Below, piece by piece: positions 25,374-34,002 of a DNA stretch of 64,000 nucleotides. The translations under genes were made by a program, and so were the position numbers. How positions within the stretch are numbered: position 1 is the stretch's first letter; each line of letters begins with the position of its first letter. The stretch comes from Streptomyces sp. RKAG290 (GTDB lineage: Bacteria > Actinomycetota > Actinomycetes > Streptomycetales > Streptomycetaceae), in the NCBI RefSeq assembly GCF_023701695.1, contig NZ_JAJOZC010000001.1, forward strand, positions 3,967,894 to 4,031,893, read 5' to 3'. A model generated the notes under the pieces. It was not told where the DNA came from, did no database searches, and was given only the letters and a program-made list of their open reading frames with translations.

Positions 25374-25928
25374 GTGAACGAGAAGGACATGGGCACCGAC
25401 CTTCAGTCGGTGCTCCTCACCAAGGAAGAGATCGACGCGAAGCTCGTCGAACTGGCCGCGAAGATCGACGCGGAGTACGCGGGCAAGGACCTGCTCCTCG
25501 TCGGTGTCCTCAAGGGCGCGGTGATGGTCATGGCGGACCTGGCACGCGCCCTGTCCACCCCCGTCACCATGGACTGGATGGCCGTCTCCTCGTACGGTGC
25601 CGGCACCCAGTCCTCCGGTGTCGTCCGGATCCTCAAGGACCTGGACACCGACATCAAGGGCAAGCACGTCCTGATCGTCGAGGACATCATCGACTCGGGC
25701 CTGACGCTGTCCTGGCTGATGTCGAACCTGGGTTCGCGCGAGCCCGCCTCGCTGGAGATCTGCACCCTGCTGCGCAAGCCGGACGCGGCGAAGGTCGCGC
25801 TCGACTGCAAGTGGGTCGGCTTCGACATCCCCAACGAGTTCGTCGTCGGCTACGGGCTGGACTACGCGGAGAAGTACCGCAACCTCCCGTTCGTCGGCAC
25901 CCTCGCCCCGCACGTCTACGGCGGCTGA
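25374..25928 (+). CDS. hpt: Hypoxanthine phosphoribosyltransferase
   Basis: A 184-residue purine salvage enzyme that makes IMP or GMP from hypoxanthine or guanine and PRPP. The PRPP-binding loop is VLIVEDIIDSGLTLSWL at about residues 99-115. VGVLKGAVMVMADLARAL is the PPi loop region, and GFDIPNEFVVGYGLDYAEKY is the purine-binding segment. GTG 25374 is preceded by an AAAGAGA ribosome site; an ATG at 25308 in frame seems too far upstream. It sits in the tilS-hpt-ftsH order conserved in many bacteria. Confidence 0.96.
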   Translation: MNEKDMGTDLQSVLLTKEEIDAKLVELAAKIDAEYAGKDLLLVGVLKGAVMVMADLARALSTPVTMDWMAVSSYGAGTQSSGVVRILKDLDTDIKGKHVLIVEDIIDSGLTLSWLMSNLGSREPASLEICTLLRKPDAAKVALDCKWVGFDIPNEFVVGYGLDYAEKYRNLPFVGTLAPHVYGG

Positions 25929-26003
25929 CGGCGACGCGCCCAACTCGCGTCGGCTCCGGGGAACCCTCACCGATTTCCCGCCGTTGAGCCTTCGAAGGCG
26001 GGT

Positions 26004-26009
26004 TTGACA
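26004..26009 (+). promoter_or_regulatory. Possible -35 hexamer of the ftsH promoter
   Basis: TTGACA at 26004-26009 lies in the 195-bp gap before ftsH and is a perfect -35 hexamer. No -10 hexamer at standard spacing stands out, so only the -35 is proposed. Confidence 0.35.
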
Positions 26010-26123
26010 GACGTCCCCGGCGGTCGTCGGTGACAATGCTGGGGTACCGTCCGAAGAACAGTCTTTACTCACAGCAGCATTTACCTACGGGCAGGAGGGA
26101 CGGGGCGTCTTCGCTCCGTATGG

Positions 26124-28148
26124 ATGGACGTGAAGCGATACTTCCGTGGGCCGGTCATGTGGATCGTGCTGGCCGTCCTCGCCGTGGTCGTGTTGATGCA
26201 GGTCGTCGGCTCGTCCGGTGGCTACAAGACGGTGGACACCGGCAAGGTGATCCAGGCGATCAGTAAGAACCAGGTGGAGCAGGCCAAGCTGACCACCGGT
26301 GACGATCAAATCCTCAAGATTGAGCTGAAGGACGGCCAGAAACTCTCCGGCGAGTCCGGCAGCAAGTTCCAGGCGAGTTACATCGGCAACCAGGGTGTCG
26401 AGCTGGCCGACACGCTGCAGAAGAAGTTCGAGAGCGGTGACATCGAGAAGGGTTACACCGTCTCGCCGTCGAAGCAGTCCCCGTTCGTCTCGATCCTCTT
26501 CACGTTGCTGCCCTTCGTCCTCATCGTGGTCGTGTTCCTGTTTCTGATGAACCAGATGCAGGGCGGCGGCTCCAAGGTCATGCAGTTCGGCAAGTCCAAG
26601 GCCAAGCTGATCACCAAGGACACCCCGAAGACGACGTTCGCCGATGTGGCGGGGTCGGACGAGGCGGTCGAGGAGCTCTACGAGATCAAGGAGTTCCTCC
26701 AGGAGCCGGCGAAGTTCCAGGCCGTCGGTGCCAAGATCCCCAAGGGCGTCCTGCTGTACGGGCCTCCCGGTACGGGCAAGACGCTGCTCGCACGCGCCGT
26801 GGCAGGCGAGGCGGGCGTCCCGTTCTACTCGATCTCCGGTTCCGACTTCGTCGAGATGTTCGTCGGTGTCGGTGCCTCCCGAGTGCGTGACCTCTTCGAG
26901 CAGGCCAAGGCGAACGCCCCGGCGATCGTCTTCGTCGACGAGATCGACGCCGTCGGCCGGCACCGCGGTGCCGGTATGGGTGGCGGTCACGACGAGCGCG
27001 AGCAGACGCTGAACCAGCTGCTCGTGGAGATGGACGGCTTCGACGTGAAGGGCGGCGTCATCCTGATCGCCGCCACGAACCGGCCGGACATCCTCGACCC
27101 GGCGCTGCTGCGTCCGGGCCGCTTCGACCGGCAGATCGCGGTCGACCGGCCGGACATGCTGGGCCGGCTGGAGATCCTCAAGGTCCACCAGAAGGGCAAG
27201 CCGGTCGCACCGGACGTCGATCTCGGCGCCGTTGCCCGTCGTACGCCCGGCTTCACCGGTGCCGACCTGTCGAACGTGCTGAACGAAGCGGCGCTCCTCA
27301 CGGCGCGCGGCAATCTGAAGCTGATCGACAACAACATGCTCGACGAGGCCATCGACCGCGTCGTGGCGGGTCCGCAGAAGCGGACCCGGATCATGTCCGA
27401 GAAGGAGAAGAAGATCACCGCGTACCACGAGGGCGGACACGCCCTGGTCGCGGCGGCCTCACCTCAGTCGGACCCGGTCCACAAGATCACGATCCTCTCC
27501 CGCGGTCGCGCCCTCGGTTACACGATGGTGCTCCCGGAGGAGGACAAGTACTCCACGACGCGCAACGAGATGCTCGACCAGCTGGCTTACATGCTGGGCG
27601 GGCGCGCGGCCGAGGAGCTGGTCTTCCACGACCCGACCACCGGCGCTGCGAACGACATCGAGAAGGCCACAGCCACGGCCCGCGCGATGGTCACGCAGTA
27701 CGGCATGACGGAGCGGCTCGGCGCGATCAAGTTCGGCGGCGACAACACCGAACCGTTCGTGGGCCGCGAGATGGGTCATCAGCGCGACTACTCGGAAGAG
27801 GTCGCCGCGCTGGTCGACGAAGAGGTCAAGAAGCTCATCGAGACCGCGCACAACGATGCGTGGGAGATCCTGGTCGAGAACCGCGACGTTCTCGACGCCC
27901 TGGTTCTCCAGCTCCTTGAGAAGGAGACCCTCGGCAAGGCGGAGATCGCCGAGATCTTCGCTCCGATCGTCAGGCGCCCGGCCCGTCCGGCGTGGACCGG
28001 CTCCGTCCGGCGCACGCCGTCCACCCGGCCGCCGGTGCTCTCCCCGAAGGAGCTCGCCCTCACCAACGGCGCCACCACGGCGAACGGCTCGGTCACGGAC
28101 ACTGTGCCGGCCACCGAGGCGATCCCCGAGGAGCGTCCCGAGAGCTAG
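26124..28148 (+). CDS. ftsH: ATP-dependent zinc metalloprotease FtsH
   Basis: A 674-residue membrane-anchored AAA+ protease that degrades misfolded membrane proteins and some regulators. Two helices (about residues 10-30 and 126-148) flank a periplasm-side domain. The AAA domain has Walker A GPPGTGKT at about 213-220, Walker B IVFVDEIDAVG and the arginine-finger region LLRPGRFDRQI. The zinc site is HEGGH (His435-His439). The C-terminal 60 residues are a Pro/Thr-rich extension typical of Streptomyces. ATG 26124 (MDVKRYFRGPVMWIVLAVLA) matches homologues. A strong terminator hairpin follows. Confidence 0.97.
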   Translation: MDVKRYFRGPVMWIVLAVLAVVVLMQVVGSSGGYKTVDTGKVIQAISKNQVEQAKLTTGDDQILKIELKDGQKLSGESGSKFQASYIGNQGVELADTLQKKFESGDIEKGYTVSPSKQSPFVSILFTLLPFVLIVVVFLFLMNQMQGGGSKVMQFGKSKAKLITKDTPKTTFADVAGSDEAVEELYEIKEFLQEPAKFQAVGAKIPKGVLLYGPPGTGKTLLARAVAGEAGVPFYSISGSDFVEMFVGVGASRVRDLFEQAKANAPAIVFVDEIDAVGRHRGAGMGGGHDEREQTLNQLLVEMDGFDVKGGVILIAATNRPDILDPALLRPGRFDRQIAVDRPDMLGRLEILKVHQKGKPVAPDVDLGAVARRTPGFTGADLSNVLNEAALLTARGNLKLIDNNMLDEAIDRVVAGPQKRTRIMSEKEKKITAYHEGGHALVAAASPQSDPVHKITILSRGRALGYTMVLPEEDKYSTTRNEMLDQLAYMLGGRAAEELVFHDPTTGAANDIEKATATARAMVTQYGMTERLGAIKFGGDNTEPFVGREMGHQRDYSEEVAALVDEEVKKLIETAHNDAWEILVENRDVLDALVLQLLEKETLGKAEIAEIFAPIVRRPARPAWTGSVRRTPSTRPPVLSPKELALTNGATTANGSVTDTVPATEAIPEERPES

Positions 28149-28156
28149 CAGCCGAC

Positions 28157-28191
28157 CCCGGCCCGGCCCCCGTCGCGGGGGCCGGGCCGGG
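28157..28191. terminator. Terminator hairpin after ftsH
   Basis: A perfect 15-bp stem (CCCGGCCCGGCCCCC / GGGGGCCGGGCCGGG) with a 5-base loop starts 9 bp after the ftsH stop. Confidence 0.8.
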
Positions 28192-28298
28192 CCCGGAATG
28201 GATGCCGCGTCCTCCAGGTTTTAGCCTGTGGGGGCGCGGCTTTCGTTATACCTGCGCGGATGTCCACGCAGCTGACAGTTCAGAGGAACGAGGCACAG

Positions 28299-28904
28299 AT
28301 GACCGACCCGGTGACGCTGGACGGCCAGGGTTCGATCGGCGACTTCGACGAGAAGCGGGCCGAGGCGGCCGTACGCGAGCTCCTCATCGCCGTGGGGGAG
28401 GACCCGGACCGGGAGGGGCTGCGGGAGACGCCGGGGCGGGTGGCGCGGGCGTACAAGGAGATATTCGCGGGCCTGTACCAGACGCCCGAGGACGTCCTGA
28501 CGACCACGTTCGACCTCGGCCACGACGAGATGGTGCTGGTCAAGGACATCGAGGTGTTCAGCACCTGCGAGCACCACCTGGTGCCGTTCCACGGGGTGGC
28601 GCACGTCGGGTACATCCCGGCGGCCAGCGGCAAGATCACCGGGCTGTCGAAGCTGGCCCGGCTGGTGGACGTCTACGCCCGCCGGCCGCAGGTCCAGGAG
28701 CGGCTCACCACCCAGATCGCCGAGTCGCTGATGGAGATCCTGGAGCCGCGCGGCGTCGTCGTCGTCGTGGAGTGCGAGCACATGTGCATGTCGATGCGCG
28801 GTATCCGCAAGCCGGGTGCGAAGACCCTGACCTCGGCGGTGCGCGGCCAGCTCCGTGACCCGGCGACGCGCGCCGAGGCCATGAGCCTGATCATGGCGCG
28901 CTGA
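28299..28904 (+). CDS. folE: GTP cyclohydrolase I
   Basis: A 201-residue enzyme catalysing the first step of folate synthesis, GTP to 7,8-dihydroneopterin triphosphate. Zinc ligands are in FSTCEHHLVPFHG and VVVECEHMCMSMRG. The GLRETPGRVARAYKEIFAGL and GKITGLSKLARLVDVYARRP motifs are invariant. ATG 28299 (MTDPVTLDGQGSIG) is preferred over an in-frame ATG at 28260 because a GAGG-containing site precedes it and homologues start here. It is convergent with the block holding folK, folB and folP, so the pathway is split over two strands. Confidence 0.96.
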   Translation: MTDPVTLDGQGSIGDFDEKRAEAAVRELLIAVGEDPDREGLRETPGRVARAYKEIFAGLYQTPEDVLTTTFDLGHDEMVLVKDIEVFSTCEHHLVPFHGVAHVGYIPAASGKITGLSKLARLVDVYARRPQVQERLTTQIAESLMEILEPRGVVVVVECEHMCMSMRGIRKPGAKTLTSAVRGQLRDPATRAEAMSLIMAR

Positions 28905-28935
28905 CGCCCGGCCAGGAGGAGGAGCGGGCGGGGCG

Positions 28936-29418
28936 TTACGCCGCCGCCGCGTTCTTGTTGTGGTCCTCGTCGTCCGGGAGCTTGCAGACGCGCTCCAGGA
29001 ACAGGGCCGCCGCGACCACCGCGATGCCGGCCAGGACCGAGAAGCCGGCGTAGATCGCCTGGTCGCGGCGGGGCGGGATGTCGAGGGAGCCGAGCAGGAA
29101 GACGCCCACACCGCCGTACACCCCACAGACCAGGGACACGACGAGGGCACTGGCCTGGCCGAAGACCACGGCGCGGGCCGCCATCAGCGGTTCGACACCC
29201 TTCGCACCCGGCCGGCGCTCCCGCTGGGCGCGCAGCCGGGAGCGGATGGAGAGCGCCGTCGCCAGCAGGACGACGGCGATCACCGCGAGCACGATGGGCG
29301 CGGCCAGCGGCACGCTCGGCAGGGTGCCGAAGGAGTCCCAGAGGCGGGCGCCGCCCCAGGACAGCACCCCGGCGGCGGCGAAGAGGCCGGCCAGTACTCC
29401 GAGCCGTAGTTGCTTCAC
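28936..29418 (-). CDS. DUF3180 membrane protein
   Basis: A 160-residue protein with four hydrophobic helices: about residues 7-24, 38-58, 83-108 and 122-143. It starts MKQLRLGVLAGLFAAAGVLS. It corresponds to DUF3180, an actinobacterial family regularly found beside folK, whose function is unknown. The C-terminus is acidic (LPDDEDHNKN). It follows folK by 58 bp on the same strand and is probably co-transcribed with folB-folK. Confidence 0.88.
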   Translation of the reverse strand: MKQLRLGVLAGLFAAAGVLSWGGARLWDSFGTLPSVPLAAPIVLAVIAVVLLATALSIRSRLRAQRERRPGAKGVEPLMAARAVVFGQASALVVSLVCGVYGGVGVFLLGSLDIPPRRDQAIYAGFSVLAGIAVVAAALFLERVCKLPDDEDHNKNAAAA

Positions 29419-29476
29419 CGCGTGAGCCGCCCTTCGCCGCCTGTGTATGTCCTGCTGTCTCCTTCGAGCCTAACGA

Positions 29477-30088
29477 CTACTCGGGCAGCCGGAGTTCCAG
29501 GTCGGCCCGGGCCAGTACGGTGCCGCTGTCGACGCCCGCCAGCAGATCGGCGACCGGGCCGACGCCGGGCAGCTGGGCCGCCGGATCCACGTCGTGCCAC
29601 GGGGCGAGGACGAAGGCGCGCTCCAGGGCCCGGGGGTGGGGGAGCGTGAGGGCCGGGTCGTCGGAGACGAGGTCGGCGTACGCGACGATGTCGACGTCGA
29701 TGGTGCGCGGACCCCAGCGCTCCTCGCGGACCCGGTCGAAGGCCTCTTCGATGGCCTGGCCGCGCTCCAGGAGCGAGGACGGGGGCAGGGTCGTCTTCAC
29801 GACGACCACCGCGTTGAAGTACGACGGCTGGGAGCCGGGGTCGACGCCCCAGGGCTCCGTCTCGTACACCGGGGAGACGGCCTTGACCCGAAGGCCCGGC
29901 GTGTCCTCCAGGGCGTCGATGGCGCCCTGGAGGGTCTCCAGGCGGTTGCCGAGGTTGGAGCCCAGGGAGATCACGGCGCGTTTGGGGTTCGAGAGGGTGA
30001 TGTCCGCGGCGTCCACCTGCTCGACCACGGAGGCGGGCACCGGCTGTACGGTCGGGTCGCTCTGCCCCTCGGTAGAAAATGCAGTCAT
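29477..30088 (-). CDS. folK: 2-amino-4-hydroxy-6-hydroxymethyldihydropteridine pyrophosphokinase
   Basis: A 203-residue HPPK that transfers pyrophosphate from ATP to hydroxymethyldihydropterin before FolP acts. Motifs: RAVISLGSNLGNRLETLQGA, VSPVYETEPWGVDPGSQPSY (the YxT...G pterin loop) and ERWGPRTIDVDIVAY with the two Mg-binding aspartates. The N-terminus has a 35-residue extension before the conserved strand, common in Streptomyces. ATG 30088 overlaps the folB stop by 4 bp (ATGA), so folB-folK are translationally coupled. Confidence 0.95.
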   Translation of the reverse strand: MTAFSTEGQSDPTVQPVPASVVEQVDAADITLSNPKRAVISLGSNLGNRLETLQGAIDALEDTPGLRVKAVSPVYETEPWGVDPGSQPSYFNAVVVVKTTLPPSSLLERGQAIEEAFDRVREERWGPRTIDVDIVAYADLVSDDPALTLPHPRALERAFVLAPWHDVDPAAQLPGVGPVADLLAGVDSGTVLARADLELRLPE

Positions 30089-30444
30089 GCTCGGCTCCGG
30101 GTGATGGTGATGGTGACGTCGTCGAAGGGGACGGTGATGGGCGCATCCGGCTTGTGCACCACGACCTCCACCTCCTCGACGCCTTCGTGCTTGAGGCACT
30201 GCTGGGCGATGCGCTCGGCGAGCGTCTCGATCAGGTCGACCGGTTCGCCCTTGACGACGTCGACGACCTCCTCCGCGACCACGCCGTAGTGCACGGTCTT
30301 CGTCAGGTCGTCGGCGGCTGCCGCGGGGCGGGTGTCGAGGCCGAGCACCAGGTCGACGATGAACGTCTGTCCCTCTTCCCGTTCCCGGGGAAAGACGCCA
30401 TGGTGCCCACGGGCCTTGAGGCCGCGCAGCGCGACACGATCCAC
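30085..30444 (-). CDS. folB: Dihydroneopterin aldolase
   Basis: A 119-residue enzyme that cleaves 7,8-dihydroneopterin to hydroxymethyldihydropterin and glycolaldehyde. Start GTG 30444 (VDRVALRGLKARGHHGVFPR) is chosen from the family N-terminus; the open frame extends upstream without similarity. Key parts are GHHGVFPREREEGQTFIVDL, with the catalytic-site Glu, and EPVDLIETLAERIAQQCL. The C-terminus EVVVHKPDAPITVPFDDV carries the conserved Lys. It is coupled to folK. Confidence 0.95.
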   Translation of the reverse strand: MDRVALRGLKARGHHGVFPREREEGQTFIVDLVLGLDTRPAAAADDLTKTVHYGVVAEEVVDVVKGEPVDLIETLAERIAQQCLKHEGVEEVEVVVHKPDAPITVPFDDVTITITRSRA

Positions 30445-30653
30445 GCGAATCACTCCTGCTGTTGTTGTCGTAGGGGCACGGAGCCGCGTGCGGGCGGCGA
30501 CCTGCCCTCGTGCGAATCTACCTGCGAGCACGGACAGCACTTGCCCGTGGGGCTGCGCAGGACCGCACGGGCCCGGTAGCCGCTGATACCCGGCTGTGCC
30601 CGATTCCAATCCCTGGGAGCTGCTTCTGGGGCCTCCACCGGGCTTGTACCCAT

Positions 30654-31136
30654 TCAGGAGGGGGACTCCTCGTCCTCCTCCTCATCGGTTTCGGCCAGAA
30701 CGGGCGAACCGTGGTGGGACCAGAGCTTCCAGCCGTCCGGAGTGCGGCGGAACACATTCGTGGCGACGACGAGTTGACCGACGAGCGGCCCCAGGGAGCT
30801 GCCCTCCTCGGCCGGGCCGCCGCTGAGGATGTTCTCCGTGCAGGTGACCAGGGCGGTGTCGCCGGTCATGGCGACCCCGACGTCGGTCAGGAAGAACTGG
30901 ATGTACTCGGTGTTCGCCATGATCAGCGCGTAGCTGCGCAGCACCTCCCCGCGGCCGGTGAGCACCGGCCAGCCGGGGTGGACGCAGGAGACCGTGAGGT
31001 CCTCGCCGGGCAGCCAGAGCGCGGAGAGGTCGTCGAGGTCCCCGCGTTCCATCGCCTCGTAGAAGGCGGTGTTGGCCCGCTCGACCGCCTCGATGTCGGC
31101 GGCGGCGGACGCGTGCTCGTCCTGCGGCTCGTTCAC
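30654..31136 (-). CDS. Nuclear transport factor 2 (SnoaL/KSI-like) family protein
   Basis: A 160-residue protein with the NTF2-like cone fold signature: ERANTAFYEAMERGDLDDLS, then LWLPGEDLTVSCVHPGWPVL and the C-terminal FRRTPDGWKLWSHHGSPVL. The tail is strongly acidic (EEEDEESPS). Such domains bind small ligands or act as simple enzymes. Its start overlaps the folP stop by 4 bp, and this link to folP is common in Streptomyces. A role in folate metabolism is therefore possible but unproven. About 210 bp without recognisable features separate it from folB. Confidence 0.88.
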   Translation of the reverse strand: MNEPQDEHASAAADIEAVERANTAFYEAMERGDLDDLSALWLPGEDLTVSCVHPGWPVLTGRGEVLRSYALIMANTEYIQFFLTDVGVAMTGDTALVTCTENILSGGPAEEGSSLGPLVGQLVVATNVFRRTPDGWKLWSHHGSPVLAETDEEEDEESPS

Positions 31137-31993
31137 GCGGCTCCCTCGACGGCGCGGGCGACTCGTACGGCGTCGGCGGTGGCCCGTACCTCGTGGACCC
31201 GGACGGCCCAGGCGCCCGCACGGGCGGAGAGGGCCGAGACCGCGGCGGTGGCCGCGTCGCGTTCGCGGGCGGGCGGCGGGGCGGCGCCCGCCCCGGCCAG
31301 CACATGGCCCAGGAAACGCTTGCGGGAGGCGGCGACCAGCAGCGGGCGCCCCAGCTCGTGCAGGGCGTCCAGACGGGCGATGAGCGAGAGGTCGTGCTCG
31401 GCGGCCTTGGCGAAGCCGAGGCCGGGGTCGATCACGATCCGTTCCGGGGCGACACCGCCCGCGACCACGGCGTCCATCCGGGTCCGCAGCTCGGCGACGA
31501 CCTCGGCGACGACGTCGCCGTAGACCGCCCGGCTGTTCATGGACTCGCTGAAGCCGCGCCAGTGCATGACGACGAACGGCACCGAGGCGGCGGCGACGAC
31601 CGGGACCATGTCCGGGTCGGCGAGCCCGCCGCTCACGTCGTTGACCAGGACCGCGCCCGCGGCGACTGCCTGCTCGGCGACCCGGGCCCGCATGGTGTCC
31701 ACGGAGACCGTGACCCCTTCCGAGGCCAGGCCGCGGACCACCGGGATCACCCGCCGCAGCTCCTCGGACGCGTCCACCCGGCTGGCACCCGGCCGGGTCG
31801 ACTCACCGCCGACGTCGACCAGGTCGGCGCCCTCGCCGACCAGGTCGAGGCCGTGCTTGACCGCCGCCGTGGTGTCGAACCAGCGGCCCCCGTCGGAGAA
31901 GGAGTCGGGGGTCACATTGACGACACCCATGACCGCACAGCGGTCCCACTCCGGCAGGTCCTGGACCGTGCCTCGTCCGTGCAACGTACTCAT
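31133..31993 (-). CDS. folP: Dihydropteroate synthase
   Basis: A 286-residue enzyme that joins hydroxymethyldihydropterin pyrophosphate and p-aminobenzoate to form dihydropteroate; it is the sulfonamide target. It shows VMGVVNVTPDSFSDGGRWF, DLVDVGGESTRPGASRV, LVNDVSGGL, VVMHWRG and RIVIDPGLGFAKAAEHDLSL, all hallmarks of DHPS. It starts at ATG 31993, overlapping the stop of the upstream lysyltransferase-domain gene by 4 bp, and overlaps the NTF2-like gene downstream the same way. The three are thus one transcription unit. Confidence 0.95.
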   Translation of the reverse strand: MSTLHGRGTVQDLPEWDRCAVMGVVNVTPDSFSDGGRWFDTTAAVKHGLDLVGEGADLVDVGGESTRPGASRVDASEELRRVIPVVRGLASEGVTVSVDTMRARVAEQAVAAGAVLVNDVSGGLADPDMVPVVAAASVPFVVMHWRGFSESMNSRAVYGDVVAEVVAELRTRMDAVVAGGVAPERIVIDPGLGFAKAAEHDLSLIARLDALHELGRPLLVAASRKRFLGHVLAGAGAAPPPARERDAATAAVSALSARAGAWAVRVHEVRATADAVRVARAVEGAA

Positions 31994-33864
31994 ACGACCA
32001 GCGTAGGCCCGCCCGGAGCCGGGTCACGCCGCGCGGACTCCGGGCCTTCGGCGACGACCCGTGCGTGCGTGCAGGGACGCCGCCCGCCCGCCGGCAGCCG
32101 GCGGGCCAGCAGGCCGGGCAGCGCGAAGCTGACGAAGCCCTCGGCCTGCATGGCCGCCAGGGAGATGCGGGGCAGATCGCGGGCGGTGCGGTAGACGACG
32201 AAACGCGGCTCCCAGCGGGGCCGGAACTTGGCGTTGAACTTGTACAGCGACTCGATCTGGAACCAGCGCGACAGGAAGATCAGCAGGCCGCGCCAGACCC
32301 GCAGCACGGGTCCGGCGCCCAGCTTCTCGCCGCGGGCCAGCGCGGAGCGGAACATGGCGAAGTTCAGCGAGACCCGCGTGATGCCGAGCCGGGGGGCGGC
32401 CTGCAGGGACGCGACGATGAGCAGCTCGTTCATCCCGGGGTCGGCGGCGCGGTCGCGGCGCATGAGGTCCAGGGACATGCCGTCGGTGCCCCAGGGGACG
32501 AAGTGCAGCACCGCCTTCAGATCGCCGTACGGGGAGTGGGCGCTGTGCTCGTCGGCCTTGTGGGCGGTGGCGATGAAGCAGTCCTCGTCGGCGCCGTCAC
32601 CGATCCGGCCCAGCGCCATGGAGAAGCCGCGTTCGTTGTCGGTGCCGCGCCAGGCGGCCGCGGCGTGTGCGATGCGGGCCAGTTCGGCCCCGCCGATGTC
32701 GGCCACGCGCCGGACCCGGGTCTCGTAGCCACCGCGCTCAATGCGCTTCACCATCTGGCGTACGTTGCGCATCGCGCGTCCGGCGAGCGAGAAATCCGCG
32801 ACATCCACCACCGCCTCGTCGCCGAGCTCCAGGGCGTCCAGGCCGGTCTCGCGGGTCCAGACCTCGCCGCCGGTCTCGCTGCAGCCCATCACGGCCGGCG
32901 TCCAGGAGTGGGCCCTGGCTTCGTCCATGAACCGTTCGATGGCGCCCGGCCATGCCTCCACGTCGCCGATCGGGTCGCCGCTGGCGAGCATCACCCCGGA
33001 CACCACGCGGTAGCAGACGGCGGCCTTGCCGCTGGGGGAGAAGACCACGCCCTTGTCCCGGCGGAGCGCGAAGTGGCCGAGCGAGTCGCGTCCGCCGTGC
33101 CGCTCCAGCAGCGCGCGCAGCCGGGTCTCGTCGTCCTCGGTGAGGCGGGCGGCCGGATGTTCGGGGCGGAACGCGAAGTAGATGGTGGTGACGGCGGTCA
33201 GCAGGCCGAGTGCGCCGAGGGAGTACGCCACGGTCCACGAGGTGACGCCGGCGTACTCGACCGGCCCCTCGAAGCCGAACAGGCCGTACAGCACGTGCTG
33301 GAGCCGGTCGGCGATGCTGGGGTTCCCGACCAGCCGGCCGGGGTGGACGCTGACGATGACCAGGCCGAGGCCCAGCGAACCCGCTCCGAGGAGGACGAAG
33401 TTGGCGAGCGCCCTCCAACGGCTGCGTGGGTCGGGAAGCGCGGTGAATTCACTCCGGTGGCGTACCAGCAGATAACACAGTGTCAGTGAGACGGCCGCGC
33501 CCAGCATCGAGTGCCGGTAGACGAACTGGGCGAGCGCACCCGCCGGGAGCAGCACGACCGCGGCCCGCCAGGCCCGTCGCTTGTGCCGCTTGAGGCCGTG
33601 GGCCAGGAGCAGCAGCAGGATGCCGGCGCTCAGCGCGAGCGCGGCGGCGAAGGGGCCGAGGGCGCCGGGGAGCACCTCGGCGAGGGTGTGCATCCGGCTG
33701 TGGCGGAAGCGCGGGAAGACCCCGGCGGCGACGTCGATCAGACCGACGACGGTGCAGGCCGAGCCGACGAGCACCGGTACGGTTTCGGGTCGCGGTCCGC
33801 GCACGAACCTGCGTACGCCAATCGGAACCGATCCCGATTTATCCCCATCTAGCGTGACAGACAT
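31990..33864 (-). CDS. Phosphatidylglycerol lysyltransferase-domain (DUF2156) membrane protein
   Basis: A 624-residue protein. Start ATG 33864 (MSVTLDGDKSGSVPIG) is chosen; the frame is open 41 codons upstream. The N-terminal third has about six helices (VPVLVGSACTVVGLIDVAAG, AAALALSAGILLLLLAHGL, and a pair near residues 160-180 and 230-250). The C-terminal 350 residues are the GNAT-like DUF2156/LPG-synthase domain: SPSGKAAVCYRVVSGVMLAS, GDPIGDVEAWPGAIERF and LNFAMFRSALARGEKLGAGP. The MprF family transfers lysine or another amino acid to phosphatidylglycerol. The real donor and acceptor here are unknown. Coupled to folP. Confidence 0.88.
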   Translation of the reverse strand: MSVTLDGDKSGSVPIGVRRFVRGPRPETVPVLVGSACTVVGLIDVAAGVFPRFRHSRMHTLAEVLPGALGPFAAALALSAGILLLLLAHGLKRHKRRAWRAAVVLLPAGALAQFVYRHSMLGAAVSLTLCYLLVRHRSEFTALPDPRSRWRALANFVLLGAGSLGLGLVIVSVHPGRLVGNPSIADRLQHVLYGLFGFEGPVEYAGVTSWTVAYSLGALGLLTAVTTIYFAFRPEHPAARLTEDDETRLRALLERHGGRDSLGHFALRRDKGVVFSPSGKAAVCYRVVSGVMLASGDPIGDVEAWPGAIERFMDEARAHSWTPAVMGCSETGGEVWTRETGLDALELGDEAVVDVADFSLAGRAMRNVRQMVKRIERGGYETRVRRVADIGGAELARIAHAAAAWRGTDNERGFSMALGRIGDGADEDCFIATAHKADEHSAHSPYGDLKAVLHFVPWGTDGMSLDLMRRDRAADPGMNELLIVASLQAAPRLGITRVSLNFAMFRSALARGEKLGAGPVLRVWRGLLIFLSRWFQIESLYKFNAKFRPRWEPRFVVYRTARDLPRISLAAMQAEGFVSFALPGLLARRLPAGGRRPCTHARVVAEGPESARRDPAPGGPTLVV

Positions 33865-34002
33865 CGCTTCCCGTGGTTCCGCGAGAGATTGTGGAGTCCG
33901 TCGGCCGGAGCGCTGCGGACGATGTGCGACCTCTAGGACGAGGCTTCCGGGTCGCGGGTTCACCGCATCCCGGAAATTTCCTGACAAGAAAGTTCAACCG
34001 CA